A stretch of DNA of 38,837 bases from a bacterium (lineage in GTDB: Bacteria > Vulcanimicrobiota > Vulcanimicrobiia > Vulcanimicrobiales > Vulcanimicrobiaceae). Positions 32,353 through 38,837 of the stretch are shown here, one piece after another. How positions within the stretch are numbered: position 1 is the stretch's first letter; every line of letters begins with the position of its first letter. The position numbers and the translations under genes were made by a program. The stretch lies in the NCBI GenBank assembly GCA_028869385.1, contig JAGWSR010000024.1:1-38837 (forward strand), in the 5' to 3' direction. The notes under the pieces are model-generated. The model was not told the origin of the DNA. It was given only the letters and a program-made list of their open reading frames with translations, and ran no database searches.

Positions 32353-33149
32353 TCGTCGACTTTCACTCCCACACCCACGAGAGCGACGGAACGCTCCATC
32401 CGCAGGCGCTCGCCGACTTCATGGCCGAGCGCCGCGTGGAGGTCTTCGCGATCAGCGACCACGATACGCTGAGCGCCTACGGCCAGTTCGCGAGCGGCGC
32501 GCGCGTCGTGACCGGTATCGAGATCAACACGACCTATCGCGAGAACGAAGTCCACGTACTCGGATACAACGTGCCGCTCGAAGGCTCGCCGCTGCAAACG
32601 CTCGTCGAGCACAACCGCGACGAGCGCGCAAAGCGCGTCGAGAAGATGGTCGCGCAGCTACGCCGCGCGGGATACGGCATCACGCTCGATGACGTGCTGC
32701 GAGAAGGGCGCGAGGCAAAGGCGCTCGGCCGGCCGCACGTCGGAAAAGCACTCATTCGCCTGGGCATCGCGCCCGACATCGAGTGGGCGTTTCGCACGCT
32801 GCTGCGGCGCGGCAAACCGGGATACGTGCCGTCGACGCACGTCACGCCGCACGCGGCGATCGCGGCGATCTCGGCGGCGGGCGGCATCGCGGTGCTCGCG
32901 CATCCGGGGCGCTTGAAGGACCGCGCGATTCTCGATGAACTCGCGCCCGTGGGCCTGCGCGGGCTCGAGGTGTTCTATCCGAGGCACGACGCCGGCGACG
33001 TGCGCTACTTCCGCGAGAAAGCCAAACACTACGGGCTCGTCATGACGGCGGGTTCGGATTTTCACGACATCCGGTATCACGTGCAGGGCGTGGGCGTCGA
33101 GGTCGACGCGGACGACATCCGTCCGTTTTTGGAACTCGCCGGCGCGTAA
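32349..33149 (+). CDS. PHP-domain phosphoesterase (YciV/RNase AM-like)
   Basis: This 266-residue enzyme starts at a GTG at 32349 in a GTGA overlap with spoVS. Metal-binding PHP motifs are F-H-S-H-T-H-E-S-D-G, S-D-H-D, T-G-I-E-I-N, L-A-H-P-G-R and G-S-D-F-H. Relatives such as YciV dephosphorylate 3',5'-bisphosphate nucleosides and trim 5' ends of RNA. The family call is secure; the exact substrate is inferred. It converges on the cyclodeaminase-like gene eight bases later. Confidence 0.92.
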   Translation: MIVDFHSHTHESDGTLHPQALADFMAERRVEVFAISDHDTLSAYGQFASGARVVTGIEINTTYRENEVHVLGYNVPLEGSPLQTLVEHNRDERAKRVEKMVAQLRRAGYGITLDDVLREGREAKALGRPHVGKALIRLGIAPDIEWAFRTLLRRGKPGYVPSTHVTPHAAIAAISAAGGIAVLAHPGRLKDRAILDELAPVGLRGLEVFYPRHDAGDVRYFREKAKHYGLVMTAGSDFHDIRYHVQGVGVEVDADDIRPFLELAGA

Positions 33150-33157
33150 GCGGCGCG

Positions 33158-35146
<1,989 letters not shown>

Positions 35147-35148
35147 AC

Positions 35149-36375
35149 GTGTCCGAATACAAGCGCCTCTTTACCTCGGAGTCGGTGACCGAGGGTCACC
35201 CGGACAAAGTCGCGGACGCGATTTCGGATGCGATTCTCGACGCGATGCTCAAAGACGACGCGATGTCCCGCGTCGCCTGCGAGACGTTCGCGATCACGGG
35301 CCAGATCCACATCGCTGGCGAGATCACGACCAAGACCTACGTGGACATCCCGCGCATCGTGCGCGAGACGATTCGCGAAATCGGCTACAACGGCTCGGTC
35401 GTCGGCTTCGACGCCGACACCTGCGGCGTGAACGTCTCGCTCGACGAACAGTCGCCGGATATCGCGATGGGCGTCGATCAGTCGCTCGAAGCGCGCGGCG
35501 GCGACCGCGACGAATTCGAGCTCACGGGCGCGGGCGACCAGGGCATGATGTTCGGGTACGCGTGCCGCGAGACCGACGAACTGATGCCGCTGCCGATCAC
35601 GCTTGCCCACAACCTGACGCGCCGCCTCACGAAGGTGCGTAAGGACGGGACGCTCGTGTATCTTCGCCCCGACGGCAAATCGCAAGTCACCGTCGAGTAC
35701 GACGGCGACAAACCGGTTCGCGTTGAGGCCGTCGTCATCTCGACGCAGCACGATCCCGACGCGACCCTCGAGCAGATTCGCAAGGACGTCACCGAGCACG
35801 TCATCAAGCCGGTGATCCCGGCCGCGATGATGGATGCGCAGACGCGCATCTACGTGAACCCGACCGGACGCTTCGTCATCGGCGGACCGATGGGCGATGC
35901 CGGCCTCACCGGCCGCAAGATCATCGCCGACACGTACGGCGGTATGGCGCGTCACGGCGGCGGCGCGTTCTCGGGCAAGGATCCCACGAAGGTCGATCGT
36001 TCGGCCGCCTATGCGGCGCGCTGGGTCGCGAAGAACGTCGTCGCGTCCGGGCTCGCGGATCGCTGCGAAGTGCAGGTCGCGTATGCGATCGGCGTCGCGA
36101 AACCGGTCAGCGTGCTCGTCGAGACGTTCGGCACCGCGAAGATTCCCGAAGAGCAGATTGCAAATGCCGTCATGTCGGTCTTCGATCTGCGTCCGGCGGC
36201 GATCATTCACTACTTGAATCTGCGCCGTCCGATCTATCGCCAAACGGCCGCGTACGGCCACTTCGGCCGCCCCGACCTCGATCTGCCGTGGGAGCGTCTC
36301 GACAAAGTCGAAGCGCTGCGTTCGGCGACCGGCTTCACCGGCGAGGCACTTCGCGTTCCGAACTTCGCCAAGTAA
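35149..36375 (+). CDS. metK: S-adenosylmethionine synthetase
   Basis: This 408-residue enzyme makes S-adenosylmethionine from methionine and ATP. It begins [28 protein letters not shown] and the signature [16 protein letters not shown] are intact. I chose the GTG at 35149 over the in-frame GTG at 35128, because the latter overlaps ahcY and GGAGG lies nine bases upstream of 35149. Operon with ahcY; a terminator follows. Confidence 0.97.
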   Translation: MSEYKRLFTSESVTEGHPDKVADAISDAILDAMLKDDAMSRVACETFAITGQIHIAGEITTKTYVDIPRIVRETIREIGYNGSVVGFDADTCGVNVSLDEQSPDIAMGVDQSLEARGGDRDEFELTGAGDQGMMFGYACRETDELMPLPITLAHNLTRRLTKVRKDGTLVYLRPDGKSQVTVEYDGDKPVRVEAVVISTQHDPDATLEQIRKDVTEHVIKPVIPAAMMDAQTRIYVNPTGRFVIGGPMGDAGLTGRKIIADTYGGMARHGGGAFSGKDPTKVDRSAAYAARWVAKNVVASGLADRCEVQVAYAIGVAKPVSVLVETFGTAKIPEEQIANAVMSVFDLRPAAIIHYLNLRRPIYRQTAAYGHFGRPDLDLPWERLDKVEALRSATGFTGEALRVPNFAK

Positions 36376-36403
36376 CGAGCGCCTCGGCGCGTAATCCTGA
36401 GAG

Positions 36404-36436
36404 ACCCCGCGCAACGCTGCGCGGGGTTCTTTCGTT
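36404..36436 (+). terminator. intrinsic terminator after metK
   Basis: ACCCCGCGCA (36404-36413) pairs perfectly with TGCGCGGGGT (36418-36427) around ACGC, followed by the T-rich TCTTTCGTTCTT. The 10-bp GC-rich stem ends the ahcY-metK operon. Confidence 0.93.
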
Positions 36437-36492
36437 CTTGGGTAAGAAGCACCGAGATCAATTGATCCGCGATGTACGGAAAAGGAGTACTC

Positions 36493-37083
36493 ATGAGATT
36501 TCGAAACGGCCTGATGGCGCTCGCGGCGCTCGCGGCCTTCGTCGGCACCACGTTCGTCGCGTCGGCGCAGCAGACACTGACCCTCTACCAGGGCGCGCAG
36601 ATCAACGGACGCATGCGCACGACGCTCGACAGCGGCAGCGCGCACGTCGGCGACCGCTTCGTCATGGACGTCGTCCCGCCGTATCCGAGCGGAGATCCCT
36701 CGTTCCAGGGCGCGATCGTCTCGGGTGAGGTCACGAGCGTGCAGCGCGCGGGCCAGGGCACGAAGCCCCAGCTCGGCCTGCAGTTCGACTACCTGCGGCT
36801 CGCCGACGGCAGCACCGTGAACATCTCGGCCACGATGACGCAAGACCAGCGTCAGCAGCAGCAAGCAAACGGCGGCCACGTGGCGCTCACGACGCTCGGG
36901 GGCATGATCCTCGGCAACGTGATCGGGAAGACGATCTTCCATACGGGCGGCGGCGGCGTCGTCGGTGCTGCGGGCGGCCTGCTCTACGGCGTGAACAAGA
37001 AGACGAACTTCCAACTGCCGGCCGGATCGAACGTGCAGATCACGTTGAACCAAACGGTGACGATCCGCCGTCAGAGCCACTAG
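36493..37083 (+). CDS. secreted glycine-zipper-like protein of unknown function
   Basis: This 196-residue protein has a signal peptide (MRFRNGLMALAALAAFVGTT, ending near A-S-A-Q). The ATG at 36493 has AAAGGAG seven bases upstream; the longer frame from 36472 lacks one. The middle (T-L-Y-Q-G-A-Q-I-N-G-R) reads like an exported beta-rich domain. Near residues 130-165 there is a Gly-rich stretch (L-G-G-M-I-L-G-N-V-I-G-K, then G-G-G-G-V-V-G-A-A-G-G) that may insert in a membrane. A terminator follows. The function is unknown. Confidence 0.85.
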   Translation: MRFRNGLMALAALAAFVGTTFVASAQQTLTLYQGAQINGRMRTTLDSGSAHVGDRFVMDVVPPYPSGDPSFQGAIVSGEVTSVQRAGQGTKPQLGLQFDYLRLADGSTVNISATMTQDQRQQQQANGGHVALTTLGGMILGNVIGKTIFHTGGGGVVGAAGGLLYGVNKKTNFQLPAGSNVQITLNQTVTIRRQSH

Positions 37084-37097
37084 CGCTCGAGCACGCG

Positions 37098-37295
37098 GTG
37101 CAGCAAACGAAGCGGTCGGCGAAAGCCGGCCGCTTTGCATTCGGCGCGCTCGCGCCGATCGCGAACGCGTGGATGGAGCGCCTAGGCTCGCGCGTGCGGT
37201 ATCCCGCCGAGTTGAGCGAACCGGGGAGCGATTATGAGGGCGGCGAGTTCGTGCTCGTCGAGCAGCGCCCGCGGATGCAATCGCGCGGCGTTTAG
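37098..37295 (+). CDS. possible small hypothetical protein
   Basis: An open frame of 65 residues begins with a GTG at 37098, or with ATG at 37173 for a shorter form. The stretch A-P-I-A-N-A-W-M-E-R-L-G-S-R-V-R-Y-P is protein-like and codon third positions are GC-rich like real genes here. However, the first part overlaps the terminator hairpin of the preceding gene, and no good ribosome site is seen. Treat as doubtful. Confidence 0.3.
   Translation: MQQTKRSAKAGRFAFGALAPIANAWMERLGSRVRYPAELSEPGSDYEGGEFVLVEQRPRMQSRGV
37110..37141 (+). terminator. intrinsic terminator after the secreted protein gene
   Basis: AAGCGGTCGGC (37110-37120) pairs with GCCGGCCGCTT (37125-37135) with one G-U pair, capped by a GAAA tetraloop. 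The stem is followed by TGCATTC. It starts 26 bases after the stop of the glycine-zipper-like gene. The T-run is short. Confidence 0.75.
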
Positions 37296-37396
37296 CGCTT
37301 GGGGTCATCTTTCACAACGCCGACTAGGCCATTCGCATTACCGCGCCTTCCCTGATCCTTCTCGCCTGCTGCTCGCTGGAAGCGTAGGGTAAGTCC

Positions 37397-37666
37397 ATGA
37401 CCATACGTATCACGGGGTCTTTTACGTATGACCGAAAGGACGAGATCGATCGGTTCGTCGCCGAAATCGCCGGCGGTACCGACATCACGCTCGATCTTTC
37501 GGAGGTCAGCGACATCGATGCATTCGGCATCGGCGTGCTCGTCTCGCTGCGCAAGACGATGGCGCAGCGGTATCGAGAAATCGGGATTCACCCGGACGAA
37601 CCCGTCGAACGACTGATTCGAGTCCAGGGCATCGATCATCTGATGAAATTGATCGATGTTGCGTAA
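37397..37666 (+). CDS. STAS-domain protein (anti-sigma antagonist-like) lacking the phospho-serine
   Basis: This 89-residue single-domain STAS protein carries L-D-L-S-E-V-S-D-I-D-A-F-G-I-G-V-L, aligned with the D-S-S-G loop of SpoIIAA and RsbV. The serine normally phosphorylated by the kinase anti-sigma factor is absent: the loop reads D41-A-F-G. It could act as a constitutive antagonist or a scaffold. A sigma-70 gene starts 85 bases downstream on the same strand, but no HATPase kinase is nearby, so the link to that sigma factor is unproven. Confidence 0.85.
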   Translation: MTIRITGSFTYDRKDEIDRFVAEIAGGTDITLDLSEVSDIDAFGIGVLVSLRKTMAQRYREIGIHPDEPVERLIRVQGIDHLMKLIDVA

Positions 37667-37751
37667 CGTACGATAGCACAAAACGCGACATTTGTCGATG
37701 ACAAACCGTGCTTCGCGTTGATCGCGCGTTGCGCTATATGACGGGTGTATC
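37667..37751 (+). other. 85-base gap with a short palindrome before the sigma gene
   Basis: TTTGTC (37691-37696) and GACAAA (37700-37705) form a 6-bp dyad separated by GAT. It lies 46 bases before the sigma start and could be a regulator site. No convincing -35/-10 pair with normal spacing was found. Confidence 0.4.
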
Positions 37752-38642
37752 ATGCATGGCGATCGCGTAGAACATCACGAGCGTAACGATACCGGAGACG
37801 CGACGAACGACCCGGTTCGTCTCTATTTACGCGAAATCGGAAGTGTCGCGCTGCTGTGCCGCGAGGACGAGGCACGCCTCGCGCAGCGCATCGAACTCGG
37901 CGGCGACGACGGCAACTCGGCAAAGCGCGAACTCGCCGAAGCGAACCTGCGCCTCGTGGTCTCGGTCGCGCGGAAATATCTCGGACGCGGCATGCCGTTG
38001 TTGGACCTCATTCAAGAGGGCAATCTCGGCTTGATGCGCGCGGTCGAGAAATTCGACTACCACATGGGCTATAAGTTCTCCACGTACGCGACCTGGTGGA
38101 TACGCCAGGGCATCGCGCGCGCGCTCGCCGATCACGGCCGCACGATCCGCGTGCCCGTGCACATGGTCGAGCTGATCAATCGCGTGACCAAGTGCTCGCG
38201 CGAACTCACGATCGAGCTTGGACAAGAGCCGACCGTCGATCAGATCGCCGAACACCTCGACCTCACGCCCGCGCGGGTGCGCGAGGTGATGAAGGTTGCC
38301 CAGGAGCCGATCTCGCTCGACACGCCCGTCGGCGAAGAAGATGATGCACTGCTCGCGGACTTCATCGAGGATCGCGACGCCGTCGCGCCGATCGATGCCG
38401 TGGCGGAACTCGCGCTGCAAGAGAAGACGCGCTGCGCCCTCGCAAACCTCTCCGAACGCGAACAAGCCGTGCTCGCGATGCGCTACGGCCTCGACGACGG
38501 CCAGCAGCGCACGCTCGAAGAGGTGGGTCAGCGCTTCGGCGTGACGCGCGAGCGCATCCGCCAGATCGAAGCGAAGGCCTTGCGCAAGCTCCGCCACCCC
38601 TCGCGCGGCAAGGCGCTGCGCGAGTGCTGGCTCGGCGACTAA
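37752..38642 (+). CDS. sigma-70 family RNA polymerase sigma factor (RpoD/SigA-like, short form)
   Basis: This 296-residue factor has region 1.2 ([11 protein letters not shown]), region 2 ([21 protein letters not shown] and Y-A-T-W-W-I-R-Q), region 3 (R-V-P-V-H) and region 4 ([18 protein letters not shown]). The long region 1.1 and non-conserved insertion of E. coli RpoD are missing. It could be the housekeeping factor in a phylum with short sigmas, or an alternative (group 2) factor. The first 19 residues are a charged leader. Confidence 0.95.
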   Translation: MHGDRVEHHERNDTGDATNDPVRLYLREIGSVALLCREDEARLAQRIELGGDDGNSAKRELAEANLRLVVSVARKYLGRGMPLLDLIQEGNLGLMRAVEKFDYHMGYKFSTYATWWIRQGIARALADHGRTIRVPVHMVELINRVTKCSRELTIELGQEPTVDQIAEHLDLTPARVREVMKVAQEPISLDTPVGEEDDALLADFIEDRDAVAPIDAVAELALQEKTRCALANLSEREQAVLAMRYGLDDGQQRTLEEVGQRFGVTRERIRQIEAKALRKLRHPSRGKALRECWLGD

Positions 38643-38716
38643 AGCCGCAGCCCGCCGCGGGAAGGGGCATCGCCCGGGGCGCAGAACCTGGCTCCCCGGC
38701 CCTGTGGCGATACGGG

Positions 38717-38745
38717 TTGCGCGAGCCGCCCGCATCGAGTAAAAT
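38717..38745 (+). promoter_or_regulatory. candidate sigma-70 promoter for tRNA-Asn
   Basis: TTGCGC (38717-38722) and TAAAAT (38740-38745) are separated by 17 bases. The -10 element matches five of six consensus bases. Transcription would start about ten bases before the tRNA. Confidence 0.55.
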
Positions 38746-38761
38746 CCCGCAGGTAGCGCGT

Positions 38762-38837
38762 TCCGGATTAGCTCAGTTGGTAGAGCAGCTGACTGTTAAT
38801 CAGCGGGTCGCTGGTTCGAGTCCAGCATCCGGAGCCA
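38762..38837 (+). tRNA. tRNA-Asn (anticodon GUU)
   Basis: A 76-base tRNA including the encoded CCA. Acceptor strands TCCGGAT and ATCCGGA pair fully, with G as discriminator. The anticodon stem GCTGA/TCAGC encloses CTGTTAA, so the anticodon is GUU. The T arm is CTGG-TTCGAGT-CCAG. It ends exactly at the last base of the window. Unlike tRNA-Leu in this window, its CCA is encoded. Confidence 0.97.

Overview
The window is GC-rich chromosomal DNA, densely packed with mostly housekeeping genes and with no phage, transposase or CRISPR array. The gene mix is that of an uncultured bacterium with an outer membrane. An hldD-like LPS heptose epimerase, an outer-membrane-type beta-barrel and an RseB-like periplasmic sensor stand beside genes best known from Gram-positives (hrcA with a CIRCE element, a DivIC/YabR-like pair, ymdB-spoVS, DUF2630). 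This would fit a deep-branching phylum such as Eremiobacterota/Vulcanimicrobiota, but the taxonomy is inference. Starts at GTG and TTG are common, and many genes overlap by 1-4 bases.

Layout. 1-4063 (minus strand): acetyl-CoA synthetase, a TraB/GumN-like protein and a truncated secreted protein. 4115-15519 (plus strand): thioredoxin-like protein, CIRCE, hrcA, dnaJ, rsmE, two paralogous GGDEF proteins (the second degenerate), a glycosyltransferase, accD, accA, a DivIC-like protein, an S1-like protein, ppx and DUF2630. A tRNA-Leu(UAA), a perfect 33-bp inverted repeat and an old yellow enzyme follow. 16880-22219 (plus strand): a beta-barrel gene behind a DtxR-type operator, etfB-etfA, a TPR protein and an HDAC-like deacetylase that seems to start at CTG. 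22216-26317 (minus strand): an ACT protein, then (in transcription order) two SCO proteins, an ECF sigma factor, its zinc-finger anti-sigma and an RseB-like protein. 26343-30489: an Nramp transporter behind a second DtxR-type operator, a MauE/TlpA-like redox pair, a His-rich anchored protein and hldD. 30723-33149 (plus strand): an unknown protein, ymdB, spoVS and a PHP phosphatase. 33158-36436: a cyclodeaminase-like protein (minus), then ahcY-metK (plus) with a terminator. 36493-38837: a secreted glycine-rich protein, a STAS protein, an RpoD-family sigma factor and tRNA-Asn ending at the window edge.

Working together. accD/accA begin fatty-acid synthesis from acetyl-CoA, which acs can supply. 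ahcY-metK form the S-adenosylmethionine cycle. The 24.2-29.5 kb region is rich in envelope redox and metal proteins (two SCO, Nramp, MauE, TlpA-like, His-rich) around an envelope-stress sigma module. The most suggestive new signal is a near-identical 14-bp DtxR-type box placed just ahead of both the beta-barrel gene and the Nramp gene, which predicts a two-membrane metal uptake route under one metalloregulator.
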